From the NCBI GenBank assembly GCA_023432465.1, contig JAEYUO010000033.1, positions 1 to 19,327 on the forward strand: DNA of 19,327 bases. Reading direction: 5' to 3'. The position numbers and the translations under genes were made by a program. Below, one piece after another: positions 1 through 7,030 of the stretch. The stretch comes from Planctomycetota bacterium (GTDB taxonomy: Bacteria; Planctomycetota; Phycisphaerae; Phycisphaerales; UBA1924). Below the pieces are notes generated by a model. It was not told the origin of the DNA and did not search any database. It saw only the letters and a program-made list of their open reading frames with translations. Position 1 is the stretch's first letter. Each line of letters starts with the position of its first letter.

Positions 1-821
1 CCTCGAATGTCCCCGCCCGAGTCCCCGGCCCGCCCGCACCACTCCGCGTTCAGCCCGATGATCCCCAGGTTGTTGAACTGATCCGCGTGCACACGCACCG
101 GATGGCCCAGCTCCATCGCCCGCTCAAACAGCCGCCGACAATCCGCAAGCGACCACGCGCCCTGCTCGCAATACGCGTCGATCGCAATCCCCGGGAACTC
201 CGCGTGAATCGCCGGCAGCGTCTCGCGGATCGTCCGCTCCACAAACTCCGCCGCGGAGGGTGCATCCGCATCGATCGCGTGCCCGATCAGCGCGGTCGGC
301 ACGACCGTCCCCCCGAACCCCGCCGCGGCATCCCCGATCGCTCGCAGCATCTTCAACTCATCCGCCGTCGAGAGCCCGTACCCCGACTTCACCTCGATCG
401 TCGTGCTTCCCAGCCGCAGCATCCGCGACAACCGCTCGCCCAGCGATGCCGCCAACTCTCCCAGCGTGGCCTTTCGCACCGCGCGCACGGTTGACATGAT
501 CCCGCCGCCGCGCTTCAGGATCTCCAGATACGTCACGCCCGACCGCTTCAGCTCCCACTCGTCAAACCGGTCCCCCGCCCAGCACGCGTGCGTGTGGCAA
601 TCCACCAGCCCCGGCATCAGCACCCGCCCGCCCGCATCGATCTCCCTCGCCGCGCCCCAACCGCCGTCAGCCGCGCCCACCCGTGCGATCCTGTCCCCCT
701 CGATCAGCACATCCCCGCGTTCAATGACCGGCCAGCCGCCCATCGCCCCGCCGCGAAGTGCGCACCCCGGGTGTGCGGGCATCGCGAGCAGCACACGCGC
801 GTTTCGAATCAGAACGCTCAT
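1..821 (-). CDS. hutI: Imidazolonepropionase (partial, C-terminus beyond the left edge)
   Basis: Catalyses hydrolysis of 4-imidazolone-5-propionate to N-formimidoyl-L-glutamate, the third step of cytoplasmic histidine degradation. The first 273 residues of a family that is usually about 400 are present. Seen in the sequence: the amidohydrolase metal motif GLVDCHTH (H76 and H78), GGGIMSTVRAVR (about 105-116), the HutI signature TIEVKSGYGLS (141-151), H181 in TALIGHAID, CEQGAWS (218-224) and HADQFNNLG (245-253, third metal histidine). The start ATG overlaps the upstream hutG stop as ATGA, which fixes both the start and a translationally coupled operon. The remaining C-terminal third, with the last metal-binding aspartate, lies outside the window. 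The family call is firm because the signature blocks and the hutG neighbour agree. Confidence 0.93.
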   Translation of the reverse strand, partial: MSVLIRNARVLLAMPAHPGCALRGGAMGGWPVIERGDVLIEGDRIARVGAADGGWGAAREIDAGGRVLMPGLVDCHTHACWAGDRFDEWELKRSGVTYLEILKRGGGIMSTVRAVRKATLGELAASLGERLSRMLRLGSTTIEVKSGYGLSTADELKMLRAIGDAAAGFGGTVVPTALIGHAIDADAPSAAEFVERTIRETLPAIHAEFPGIAIDAYCEQGAWSLADCRRLFERAMELGHPVRVHADQFNNLGIIGLNAEWCGRAGDSGGDIR

Positions 822-1768
822 GCGCCGGTCCGCTCCTCGTGCAATCGCTCGGCCATCCCCCGCAGAAACCGCAGGAACATGTGCGCGGCGATCCGCGCTG
901 TCCGCCCGTCCACATCGTGATCCGGGTTCAGCTCCATGATGTCAAAGCACCGTACCGACCGATCCCGCGACAGCGCATCAACCCACGCCCCGACCTCCCT
1001 CGCCGTCGCCCCGCACGGGTTGATCGCGCTCACGCCCGGCGCGGCGGCCGAATCCAGCACATCCAGATCCAGCGACACGAACGACGGCTGATCCCGTTCG
1101 CCCGGCACCGGACCCGGACCGACCTCCCGCCCCAGCACCGTGCCCCCGTTCGCCCCAAACCACGCCGCGTGCTCGGTCGTGTTCACCAGAGGGTCAATCC
1201 CCCAGATCGACACCGCCGACACCAGCCCGTCATCAAGGAGCGCGCGGAAGGGCATCCCCGATCCCGCCTCCGCGCGGACATCCAGGTGCGCATCCAGGTA
1301 CAGGCCCTTCATCTCTCCGAACACCCGCGACACCGCCCGCACAAACGGGAACGTCAGGTCATGCCCGCCGCCGATCGCGATCGGGAACATCCCCTGTTCC
1401 AGCAGCGACAGCGTCGCCTCCGTCACCCGCGCGTGCGTCTCCTCGAGCGTCTGCCCGATCACGATGTCCCCCGCATCAAACACCCGCGGATACGCCGGGT
1501 GCTCCCCGGGCTCATCCATCGGCGATGCAACCCCATAGCGTGCCAGCGCAGCGCGGAACGCGTGCGGACCCCGCCGCGCGCCCGCCCGCCCGTTGTTCAT
1601 CACCACCCCCGTGTCATCGGGAAGCCCGATCATCGCGACCCGGCACTTGCCCAGCTCCGCCTGCGCAGCGCGATCCTCAACCAGCTCGCGGCTGTTGCAC
1701 ACGATCGATGCGGCGAATCGCCCGGGGCGACGCTCCGGCCAGACGGGTGGGGCGGTGTGCGGTATCAC
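818..1768 (-). CDS. hutG: Formimidoylglutamase (arginase/ureohydrolase family)
   Basis: Hydrolyses N-formimidoyl-L-glutamate to glutamate and formamide, the step after HutI, using a binuclear Mn centre. The predicted 316 residues carry all ureohydrolase metal motifs: GGGHDLTF (H136), LDAHLDVR (D159, H161, D163) and SLDLDVLD (D234, D236). SGMPFR at 170-175 fits the substrate side. The stop overlaps the hutI start by four bases (ATGA), which decides HutG over agmatinase or arginase. The start is uncertain. The frame stays open far upstream into the preceding lipoprotein gene. I chose GTG at 1768, 19 bases after the upstream stop, because the following residues (PPVWPERRPGRFAASI) look like a genuine HutG N-terminus. 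A GTG 22 codons downstream is the alternative. No clear Shine-Dalgarno is visible. Confidence 0.88.
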   Translation of the reverse strand: MIPHTAPPVWPERRPGRFAASIVCNSRELVEDRAAQAELGKCRVAMIGLPDDTGVVMNNGRAGARRGPHAFRAALARYGVASPMDEPGEHPAYPRVFDAGDIVIGQTLEETHARVTEATLSLLEQGMFPIAIGGGHDLTFPFVRAVSRVFGEMKGLYLDAHLDVRAEAGSGMPFRALLDDGLVSAVSIWGIDPLVNTTEHAAWFGANGGTVLGREVGPGPVPGERDQPSFVSLDLDVLDSAAAPGVSAINPCGATAREVGAWVDALSRDRSVRCFDIMELNPDHDVDGRTARIAAHMFLRFLRGMAERLHEERTGA

Positions 1769-1787
1769 ACACGCAGGATACGCGAAG

Positions 1788-2468
1788 CTAGTCCCCGACG
1801 CGGTTGGTCCGCGTCCGGCTCTCGTGCTCAAAGAACACGCGCGCCAGCGCAAGCCCGGTCTGATCCGCGAGCTCCTGCTCGGCCTTCTGGATCTCTGCCA
1901 GTTGTGTCGGCATGCTCCCCTGCTTGGTCGGCAGGTCGTACCGGACGGTGTGCCACTGCGCGCCCGGGTCGTTGCTCTCGGGCGCGGGGAAGAGCCGCTT
2001 CTTCGTCTCCACATCCACGACCTTGATCCGCATCCGGCTCGAGGGCGCAAACTCCGCCCCGTTGGGTGACAGCCCGAAACTCTCGACCCGCGCATAGATC
2101 ACGACCTTCGCGCCCACCTTCTCGCCGATCTCAGCGATCCCGAGCTGCTTGCCGAAACGCTCCCCGCCGGCCGCCGCGAGCGCCGCATCCGATGAAATGA
2201 TCGTGGCGTTCTTCACGCACCCGTTATCGAGCAGCCCCCGCTCCGCGGTCTTGGCGATCCGCTGCCGCGTCATCCGGCTCGGCAGACGCGAATCCACATC
2301 GTCGATGAACACCACCGCGGACTTGTCATCCGGGAGCGTGTACATCGCCGGCGTCTTCTCCGGCCCGTGGATCAGGTACAGCGCAGGCCCCGCGATGTTG
2401 CACGAGCCAACGCACCCCAGCACACAGCACGCGAGGGTGGCGGTCACGATGCGACGAGTCATGTTCAT
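1788..2468 (-). CDS. Putative lipoprotein, CsgG/LpoB-like fold suspected
   Basis: No named family is recognised. The 226-residue protein starts MNMTRRIV with a hydrophobic segment and two possible lipobox cysteines (VLGC, C19; VGSC, C23), so it is probably lipid-anchored and exported. The chosen ATG has GGAAG six bases upstream; an ATG two codons later is possible. The body alternates short hydrophobic strands (SAVVFIDDVD, AKVVIYARVESF, SSRMRIKVVDVETKK) with helices, as in CsgG/LpoB-type periplasmic domains. It lines up loosely with the next lipoprotein upstream (2552-3226): an xDDKSAVVF strand, a long Arg-rich helix, then a GAKVVIYARVE strand. This suggests an old tandem duplication. It lies 19 bases upstream of hutG on the same strand, but nothing links it to histidine use. 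The function is unknown. Confidence 0.75.
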   Translation of the reverse strand: MNMTRRIVTATLACCVLGCVGSCNIAGPALYLIHGPEKTPAMYTLPDDKSAVVFIDDVDSRLPSRMTRQRIAKTAERGLLDNGCVKNATIISSDAALAAAGGERFGKQLGIAEIGEKVGAKVVIYARVESFGLSPNGAEFAPSSRMRIKVVDVETKKRLFPAPESNDPGAQWHTVRYDLPTKQGSMPTQLAEIQKAEQELADQTGLALARVFFEHESRTRTNRVGD

Positions 2469-2551
2469 GCCATGCTTCCAGATCAAGTTCGGCCGATCAC
2501 TCAAGGGGCTCCGCCCCCGCCATGCGACAGCCCCCGGTCCCCGCCCCGCCA

Positions 2552-3226
2552 TCAATAATCCATCACGTTCCCCTCTTCGTGATCGAAGAACAGCCAGCTC
2601 GCCCGCTGCACGAACCGCGACGTCAGCGCGATCCTCACCGTCTCCCGCGGTACTTCCAGCGGGCTCACGCCCGTCTCATCCGGGAAGCCCACCCGCACAC
2701 TCTCCCGAAAGCTGAACAGCGACGGTGTCGAACCATCCGCCTCCGTCACGCTCACCGTGCCGATCGCCGTCCCCGCCCAGATGTACGGGTTCCCCGGATC
2801 GCTCAGGCGATACTCCGCGACATCGATCAGCACAAGCCGCTGCACGCCGAACTCTTCCGCGAGCTCTTCCGGCGTCTTCGCAACCCAGTTCGGGTAGCGG
2901 AACTGGTACGCGAGCACCTCATCCGCGGGATAAATTCCGCTCGCACCCGCCTCCTCCGCCAGCCGCCGCGCGATCTCCCGTGTCAGCGTGATCACCAGGT
3001 CCGGAAAATCCGACTGAATCGACCGATCCGCGCTCACCACCACCGCAAAGGTCTTGTCCTCCAACCCGCGATACTTCGCCTTCACCTCATGCGTGCCCGA
3101 CCGGTACGCGTTCGCCGCCATCACGCCGATCGCCTGACACCCCGAACCGGCGATCAGCAACACGCCCGCCGCAGCGCCAAGCGCAGCCAGCCGCGACAGA
3201 CCACTGGCAAGCGTTCCGGTCTTCAT
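2552..3226 (-). CDS. Putative lipoprotein, paralogue of the downstream lipoprotein
   Basis: A 224-residue exported lipoprotein of unknown function. The N-terminus MKTGTLASGLSRL is followed by a hydrophobic stretch and the lipobox AGSGC (C30). The start is well supported: GAGGGA (complement of 3235-3240) lies eight bases before the ATG. The mature part has the strand KTFAVVVSADRS, a long helix (FPDLVITLTREIARRLAEEA), a FGVQRLVLIDVAEYRL strand and a C-terminal AIGTVSVTEAD...LFSFRESVRV sheet-like part. This order resembles the CsgG/GNA1162/LpoB group of outer-membrane accessory lipoproteins, but I see no diagnostic motif. The ADRS...IYPADEVL...RLVLIDVAEYRL order parallels the next gene downstream, 83 bases away. 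It is likely co-transcribed with the DUF2752 gene upstream (76-base gap). Confidence 0.8.
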   Translation of the reverse strand: MKTGTLASGLSRLAALGAAAGVLLIAGSGCQAIGVMAANAYRSGTHEVKAKYRGLEDKTFAVVVSADRSIQSDFPDLVITLTREIARRLAEEAGASGIYPADEVLAYQFRYPNWVAKTPEELAEEFGVQRLVLIDVAEYRLSDPGNPYIWAGTAIGTVSVTEADGSTPSLFSFRESVRVGFPDETGVSPLEVPRETVRIALTSRFVQRASWLFFDHEEGNVMDY

Positions 3227-3234
3227 GAGTCGTT

Positions 3235-3240
3235 TCCCTC
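3235..3240 (-). promoter_or_regulatory. Ribosome binding site of the 2552-3226 lipoprotein gene
   Basis: On the minus strand this reads GAGGGA, eight bases before the ATG at 3226. It decides this start over upstream in-frame ATGs. It is one of few clear Shine-Dalgarno sites in the window. Confidence 0.65.
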
Positions 3241-3302
3241 TGCGTTCGATCGCTCGTTCGCCCATCCCGTGCGAGTCTGTACGCCCAGCCCGCACCCAGG
3301 TT

Positions 3303-3755
3303 TCACCCCGTCGGCGGCATCGTCAGCACCTTATACACCCACGATGCCGCCCACGCCGCGCCAAGCGGCCACAGCACCCGGGGCCGCAGCACCATCCTCC
3401 CCGCCAGGTGCCCGAGGCGCGATCCAAAACACGCCATGTGCACCGCCCCCCAGAACACCGCCGCGCACGCCAGTGTCCCCACCGCTGCAAAGGGCTGCGC
3501 CCGAACCGACTCCAGCGGCCGGAGATTCGCCGCCCCCGCAAACGCCGTCGTCATCCCGCACGTCGGGCAGGGTTTCCCCATCGAGATGATCCAGCTGCAC
3601 TCCGAAAGCCCAAGCTGCTTGTGCGTCCCCAATCCCCGATCCGAGGGTGTCAGCGATGCCGCGGTCACCAGCACCGCGAGGATCCCCACCGCCACCACCG
3701 CCGCGGCGATCCGCTCCCCCCGCGTCGCCCGCGCAGCGCGACTCCGCACAGACAT
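3303..3755 (-). CDS. DUF2752 domain membrane protein
   Basis: A 150-residue membrane protein carrying the hallmark of DUF2752: a C-P-x-C-G-M-T block (CPTCGMTTAF, 63-72) after a short ECSWIISMGK segment. There are three likely membrane helices (about 15-35, 89-110 and 127-145). The family is widespread, of unknown biochemical function, and often near bacterial cell-envelope genes. The start MSVRSRAARATRGER was chosen because it places a short basic segment before the first helix. Longer in-frame starts run into the divergent intergenic region and look unlike protein. It is the first gene of the minus-strand cluster and divergent from the small membrane protein at 3862, with about 106 bp between. 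No clear ribosome binding site is visible. Confidence 0.82.
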   Translation of the reverse strand: MSVRSRAARATRGERIAAAVVAVGILAVLVTAASLTPSDRGLGTHKQLGLSECSWIISMGKPCPTCGMTTAFAGAANLRPLESVRAQPFAAVGTLACAAVFWGAVHMACFGSRLGHLAGRMVLRPRVLWPLGAAWAASWVYKVLTMPPTG

Positions 3756-3861
3756 CGGCGCATGGAGAGGGGGGACATCGGTCACAGGATCAGGGTAGGA
3801 GCACACACCCCGGCAACGCGGCCGCGACCGGCGCGGTAGGCTGAAGTCTCGGAGGTGCCGC

Positions 3862-4203
3862 ATGAACGACCGGCCGCAGCCCACAGACCCAATGGGACGC
3901 CTGATCTGGATCCTGCTCCTCCTCGCCGCGCTCGCCGCCGTCGGCTACGGCATCCACCTCATCGTCAACCGCGGCAGCCGCCAGATCGGCCCCTTCCTCA
4001 TCGGGCTCGGGTTGATCTTCGTCCCCATCGCCGCCATCTCGATGCTCGGCGCGATCATCGTCATCGGCACCGGCATCTACTGCTTCACCGCCGGGGCCAC
4101 GCTCTACGGAATCGTGTTCACGCTGCTCGGGCTCGTCACCCTCGCCGACCGCTCCAAGGAACTCGCCTTCTCGCGCCGATCCGGCGACGACCGCGCCGCG
4201 TGA
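3862..4203 (+). CDS. Small multi-pass membrane protein, function unknown
   Basis: A 113-residue hydrophobic protein that I do not recognise. It has a short polar N-terminus (MNDRPQPTDP) and then about four membrane segments: RLIWILLLLAALAAVGYGI, IGPFLIGLGLIFVPIAAI, MLGAIIVIGTGIYCFTAGA and LYGIVFTLLGLVTL. It ends in a charged tail, SKELAFSRRSGDDRAA. The start is supported by a perfect GGAGGT at 3851-3856, five bases before the ATG. Its stop lies 19 bases before the DapL-like aminotransferase start, so the two genes are probably co-transcribed. A functional link is not evident. Confidence 0.8.
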   Translation: MNDRPQPTDPMGRLIWILLLLAALAAVGYGIHLIVNRGSRQIGPFLIGLGLIFVPIAAISMLGAIIVIGTGIYCFTAGATLYGIVFTLLGLVTLADRSKELAFSRRSGDDRAA

Positions 4204-4222
4204 GGGCATAGCATCGGCCCCT

Positions 4223-5467
4223 ATGTCCACGACGCTGAATGTGCGTTCCGAGCGCCTCAAGGCCCTCCCCCCGTTCCTCTTCGATGAGATCGACCGCAAG
4301 AAGCGCGAGCGCATCGCCGCCGGCGCGGATGTCATCAACCTCGGCGTCGGCGACCCCGACAAACAGACCCCGCAGTTCATCGTCGACGCGATGGACAAGG
4401 CCATGCGCGAGCTGGTGAACCAGCAGTACCCCGCTGTCGGCGGCGGCCTGGGCGTCTTCCGCCAATCCTGCGCCAAGTTCATGCAGCGCCGCTTCGGCGT
4501 CACCGTCGATCCCATGCGCCACATCGTCTGCTGCATCGGCTCCAAGGACGGCATCGCCCACCTGCCCTGGGCCGTCACCAACCCCGGCGACACCGTGCTC
4601 GTCCCTGATCCCGCCTACCCCGTCTACGAGATCGGCGCAACCCTCGCGCACCTCAAGGTGCACAAGCTCCCCGCCTCCGCCGCGACCGGCTGGAAGCCCG
4701 ACTTCGCGGCAATCCCCGCCGACATCGCCCGCGTTGCCCGCATCGCCTGGGTGAACTACCCCAGCAACCCGACCGCCGCCTGCGCCGACCTCGCCTTCTA
4801 CGAGCGCCTGCTCGAGTGGACCAGCGGCACGTGGACCGGCAGCAGCGCGGGGGCAAGTGGGGGGGCAAGCAGAGGCTGCATCGCCGCATCCGATGTCGCC
4901 TACAGCGAGCTCTACTTTGAGAACAAGCCCGTCTCCATGTGGCAGGCACGCAACGCCTCCATCGATGACACGCCCGGCATCGAGTTCCACTCGCTCTCCA
5001 AGACCTTCAACATGACCGGCTGGCGCATCGGCTTCGCCGTCGGCCACCCCGAGATCATCGCCGCTCTCGCCGGCATCAAGGCCAACGTCGACTCCGGCGT
5101 GTTCAACGCCATCCAGGTCGCCGGCGCGGCCGCGCTCGACCGCTTCGACGACCCCGCCATCCAGGCCATGCGTGACATCTACCGCAATCGCCGCGATGTC
5201 ATCGTCCCCGCCCTTCGAGCCATCGGGTGCGAGGTCGAGAATCCCGGCGCGGGCTTCTTCGTCTGGGCCCGCACCCCCCTCGGCAAGGACGGCCGCCCAA
5301 TGGATTCCATGGACTTCGCCGCCCGCCTCCTTGAAAAGGGCGACACCGTGGTTGTCCCCGGCGCGGGCTTCAGCCCCGCCGGCCGCGACTACTTCCGCAT
5401 CGCCCTGACCGTCGAGGCCGAACGCATGGCCGAAGCCGCCGAGCGCATCAAGCACATCGCCTGGTGA
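4223..5467 (+). CDS. dapL: Class I/II aminotransferase, LL-diaminopimelate aminotransferase-like
   Basis: A PLP-dependent fold-type I aminotransferase of 414 residues, most like LL-diaminopimelate aminotransferase, which converts tetrahydrodipicolinate to LL-diaminopimelate for lysine and peptidoglycan. The start RLKALPPFLFDEIDRKKRE (11-29) and DVINLGVGDPDKQTP (36-50) are typical of DapL. PLP residues visible are N182 in NYPSNPTA, D224 and Y227 in SDVAYSELYF, and the Schiff-base lysine K260 in SLSKTFNMTGWRIGF. Oddity: residues 200-219 (TSGTWTG through SRGC) form a Ser/Gly/Ala-rich insert where relatives have a short loop before SDxAYSE. The insert is encoded by G-run DNA shared with the M28 peptidase gene (see findings). 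There is no Shine-Dalgarno; the ATG is 19 bases after the previous gene. Substrate specificity is inferred from similarity, and another amino acid aminotransferase is possible. Confidence 0.85.
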   Translation: MSTTLNVRSERLKALPPFLFDEIDRKKRERIAAGADVINLGVGDPDKQTPQFIVDAMDKAMRELVNQQYPAVGGGLGVFRQSCAKFMQRRFGVTVDPMRHIVCCIGSKDGIAHLPWAVTNPGDTVLVPDPAYPVYEIGATLAHLKVHKLPASAATGWKPDFAAIPADIARVARIAWVNYPSNPTAACADLAFYERLLEWTSGTWTGSSAGASGGASRGCIAASDVAYSELYFENKPVSMWQARNASIDDTPGIEFHSLSKTFNMTGWRIGFAVGHPEIIAALAGIKANVDSGVFNAIQVAGAAALDRFDDPAIQAMRDIYRNRRDVIVPALRAIGCEVENPGAGFFVWARTPLGKDGRPMDSMDFAARLLEKGDTVVVPGAGFSPAGRDYFRIALTVEAERMAEAAERIKHIAW

Positions 5468-5561
5468 CCCAGTCACGGAAGCTCCGCAGCGCCGCGGCGA
5501 ATCTCACAGCCATCGCCGGCCGTTCCAGCCGGGAACCCCTCCGCCCTTCGTATATCCTCCA

Positions 5562-5586
5562 GAGGGCCGCGGTCCGGACGGCCCTC
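5562..5586 (+). other. Hairpin in the dapL-DUF2726 gap
   Basis: GAGGGCCG (5562-5569) and CGGCCCTC (5579-5586) form a perfect 8-bp stem with a 9-base loop, 95 bases after the dapL stop and 35 before the next start. No T-tract follows, so an intrinsic terminator is unlikely. It may be a leader structure or transcript-end stabiliser. Confidence 0.5.
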
Positions 5587-5620
5587 GGTCAGGAGGCCGA
5601 ACCGGCCGATAGGAACAGGC

Positions 5621-6496
5621 ATGGCCGTCTGGATTCTGGGCATCCTGCTCGTGGCGATCATCATCGCCGTGGCCCTCGCGCTCACCGCCGGCGGCCCCGG
5701 CACCCGCGCGCGACAGGAACGCCGCGAACGCTACAAGCTCAGCGACACAGACGACCGCATCGGTCTCGCCCCACCGCACGCACCGACCCCTCCGCCTCCG
5801 GCCCCCGCACAGATCGCGCCCATCTCGCTCCCCCGCGTGCCCCAGCCCGCCGCGCCCGTCGATCCCATCGCCGAAACCCAGGACCCTCGCCCCGCGAAGC
5901 AGCCCCTGGGCCGACTGGTCATGACGCCCGATGGTGAATCCATCCTCACCACACCGCCGTTTGAACTCCGCGAATCGATCTTCACCCGTCGCGCCGGCCG
6001 GTACGTCTCCTCACTCTACCGCCGCCTCCCCCCCTGGGTCGTCATCTGCCCAAAGGTCCGACTCGACTCCCTCCTCACCCCAACCTCTCCCGACGGCCGC
6101 GATGCCGATGACTGGCGCACCTGGCGGCACCGCGTCCGCCTCCGCGCGATCGACTTCGTCCTCTGCGACCGACGCACCTGGAAGCCCCTGCTCGCCGTCA
6201 TCATCCAGGGCGCCCCCGGCGCATCCGTCGAGACCGCCTCTCCGGGCGATGCCATGCAGATCGGCGGCGGAAAAGACCGCATCTTCGACGAGGTGCTCAA
6301 CGCCGTCGGCCTCCCGCTGATCCGCGGCACCGGCCGCTTCGCCGACGACTGGGCCATGATCCGCCCCTACATCGAGAACGCCATCCTCCCCGCGCCCTCC
6401 GAGGATGAACTCGCCGATGAAGCCCGCCGCGCCCGCCCGGACGGGGCCGTCTCCCTGCTCCGCATGGACGACAACAAGGGCTGGCTCCTCGAATAG
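5621..6496 (+). CDS. DUF2726 domain protein with N-terminal membrane anchor
   Basis: A 291-residue protein. Residues 3-23 are a single membrane helix (WILGILLVAIIIAVALAL), about 50-95 a Pro/Ala-rich linker, and about 119-236 a DUF2726-like domain. Its features are the helix SIFTRRAGRYVSSLYRRLP, VVICPKVRLDSLL (141-152), AIDFVLCDRRTWKPLLAVI (176-194) and KDRIFDEVLNAVGLPLIR (218-235). DUF2726 is related to PD-(D/E)XK nuclease-like folds. Here the usual acidic-Leu-Asp-x-Ser-His stretch after the DFVLCD strand reads IIQGAPGASVE, so a catalytic role is doubtful. The Pro-rich linker suggests the domain sits away from the membrane. ATG at 5621 is the natural start because it immediately precedes the membrane helix. 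The cellular role is unknown. Confidence 0.8.
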   Translation: MAVWILGILLVAIIIAVALALTAGGPGTRARQERRERYKLSDTDDRIGLAPPHAPTPPPPAPAQIAPISLPRVPQPAAPVDPIAETQDPRPAKQPLGRLVMTPDGESILTTPPFELRESIFTRRAGRYVSSLYRRLPPWVVICPKVRLDSLLTPTSPDGRDADDWRTWRHRVRLRAIDFVLCDRRTWKPLLAVIIQGAPGASVETASPGDAMQIGGGKDRIFDEVLNAVGLPLIRGTGRFADDWAMIRPYIENAILPAPSEDELADEARRARPDGAVSLLRMDDNKGWLLE

Positions 6497-7030
6497 TCCC
6501 TTCTGGCCGTTCGGCCACAAGCCGCCCCGGTCGGTCATGTGCAGCCACCCCCCGCCCCGTGCCAGCCGCCGAGCCGCCGCACCAATCTCTTCGGGTTCCG
6601 GTAAAACCGCGCACGGCTCCGTGCCGAACTGCAAAGCAGGACCCCCCCGCCAACATCCGTTCATGACGAATTTTGCTGGCGACCCCCGAGAGCATCAGTA
6701 TTCTGAACAATGGCGGAATCTGGGCAAACTTTCCCGGTTGTTCCGCGCCCCGGAACCTGTCAACAACTTCGCCGGATGTTCGCGCTTCCCGGCCACGCAA
6801 TCCCCGGAGTAACCGTCACCCCTGACCTACACTTACATCTGCAAAGTCATCGCTTCAGAACTGATCGATTGTGTTCCGGTCGGATCACCCTCGCCGCTGC
6901 TCTCGGCTCACTCGCGACGAGGATACGTGAATCATCGTCCCGGCTCGTGCCGGTGCGGAGCGCACGATGTGCTGGCGCCAAACGACCGCTGCGGAACATG
7001 TGCCGAAGAACTCTTGAGGAGAACAACGTA
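6497..7030. other. 534-bp non-coding region before the PEP-CTERM gene
   Basis: No credible gene is seen; open frames here are out-of-frame extensions with no protein character. A small hairpin, TGGCC-GTTC-GGCCA (6504-6517), lies just after the DUF2726 stop. A GCACGG-CT-CCGTGC palindrome is at 6611-6624. The stretch around 6660-6720 and 6820-6870 is visibly richer in A/T and probably holds the promoter of the downstream secreted-protein gene, but I could not pick convincing -35/-10 boxes or a sigma-54 GG-N10-GC match. Confidence 0.5.
7016..7022 (+). promoter_or_regulatory. Ribosome binding site of the PEP-CTERM gene
   Basis: GAGGAGA lies eight bases before ATG 7031. It decides this start over the longer in-frame opening from 6710, and it is directly followed by a signal peptide. 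Confidence 0.7.

Noticed and set aside
758..2026. 422-codon plus-strand frame across hutG
   Set aside because: Arg/Pro/His-rich product typical of a shadow frame; hutG on minus has all its metal motifs.
2522..3589. 355-codon plus-strand frame across the lipoprotein and DUF2752 genes
   Set aside because: Arg/Pro/Ser-rich shadow with no motif; it spans two supported minus-strand genes.
4136..5476. 446-codon open frame antisense to the dapL-like gene
   Set aside because: Its product is low-complexity Gly/Asp/Val/Ala, a by-product of C-ending codons on the plus strand. The plus-strand frame has full PLP-enzyme motifs.
5562..5586. Intrinsic terminator after the dapL-like gene
   Set aside because: The stem is good but no T-tract follows, so it is listed only as a hairpin.
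6497..7030. Sigma-54 promoter for the PEP-CTERM gene
   Set aside because: I looked for a GG-N10-GC core with TGGCAC/TTGC flanks and found no match good enough to report.
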